A stretch of DNA of 51,838 nt from Leptolyngbya sp. Heron Island J (GTDB lineage Bacteria; Cyanobacteriota; Cyanobacteriia; Phormidesmidales; Phormidesmidaceae), in NCBI RefSeq assembly GCF_000482245.1, contig NZ_AWNH01000090.1, positions 1 through 51,838 on the forward strand, in the 5' to 3' direction. The position numbers and the translations under genes were made by a program. The notes below the pieces were generated by a model. The model saw only the letters and a list, made by a program, of their open reading frames with translations. It was not told where the DNA came from and made no database searches. Positions 51,816-51,838 of this stretch are shown in pieces. Positions within the stretch are counted from its first letter, which is position 1. Each line of letters begins with the position of its first letter.

Positions 51816-51838
51816 CTCCCTGAAACGCCGATTGAGCC

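Larger units (their letters stand above)
50803..51838 (+). mobile_element. IS1595/ISXO2-like insertion sequence, complete
   Basis: The terminal inverted repeats are 23 bp, at 50803-50825 (starting GGCTCAATAG) and 51816-51838, matching at 20 of 23 positions. The element is 1036 bp long and carries one transposase gene in two overlapping frames. Its right terminus is the last base of the window, so no target duplication can be checked. Confidence 0.88.

Noticed and set aside
1-51838. tRNA or rRNA genes
   Set aside because: I saw no cloverleaf-compatible or rRNA-like sequence in the intergenic regions, though by eye a tRNA could be missed.

Overview
This 51.8 kb window comes from a cyanobacterium. 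I count about 26 copies of the cyanobacterial HIP1 octamer GCGATCGC, where chance would give about one. It also holds cyanobacterial genes: an NblR-type regulator, a CYP120-like P450, a lumenal-type pentapeptide protein, NifJ with a DHOD-like partner, HypD/HypE and a cyano-type Cas3. The window behaves like a draft-assembly contig. Its first base is the first base of one insertion sequence (ISKra4-like, 1-1501) and its last base is the last base of a second (IS1595/ISXO2-like, 50803-51838). Nothing can be said about what lies beyond either end.

Left accessory region (1-5.86 kb). A complete ISKra4-like element is followed by two decayed CRISPR-repeat-like sequences about 71 bp apart, then by a lone subtype I-D (cyano-type) cas3 helicase gene on the minus strand. 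Divergent from cas3 is a WYL-domain regulator, and the spacer between them carries two copies of an AGTGCAC(T/G)TGC operator-like motif. Cas10d, Csc1, Csc2, Cas6 and the adaptation genes are absent. Between the WYL gene and ggt lies about 1 kb with no convincing gene. It contains a 338-bp unit present twice in tandem, and each copy can fold into the same long nested hairpin. Differences between copies in the stems include three compensatory pairs, so this is the best candidate in the window for an undescribed structured RNA or DNA element.

Core region (5.9-34.6 kb). This is a series of metabolic and regulatory genes: ggt, miaB, a TerB-like protein, a GNAT acetyltransferase, a VWA-like protein, a P450, ndk and a b561-type membrane protein. 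A sensory block follows: two tandem dCache-HAMP-coiled-coil proteins with no output domain, a pentapeptide lumenal protein, a soluble histidine kinase and a NarL-type response regulator. Next come an ABC exporter, a TrmJ-like methyltransferase, an FAD oxidoreductase fused to an SLH-like region, a ribbon-helix-helix micro-protein, an FeS-type photolyase, an NblR-like regulator whose phosphoacceptor Asp is Asn, a DUF192 lipoprotein, a class V aminotransferase divergent from a ureidoglycolate lyase-like gene, and two PD-(D/E)XK-like proteins.

Fermentation and hydrogenase-maturation region (33.5-48.5 kb). hypE, uspA and a DUF3122 protein coupled to ftsH surround a tight minus-strand operon: nifJ, a 43-aa membrane peptide (ATGA overlap with nifJ), a DHOD-like gene, 6-phosphofructokinase and hypD. 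lon lies upstream of nifJ. The content suggests anaerobic or dark carbon metabolism feeding reduced ferredoxin to hydrogenase, with protein quality control alongside; no hydrogenase structural gene is visible. The right end holds a PapA5-like condensation-domain enzyme translationally coupled to a two-TM protein, then the IS1595-type element, whose transposase is split by an A8 slippery run.
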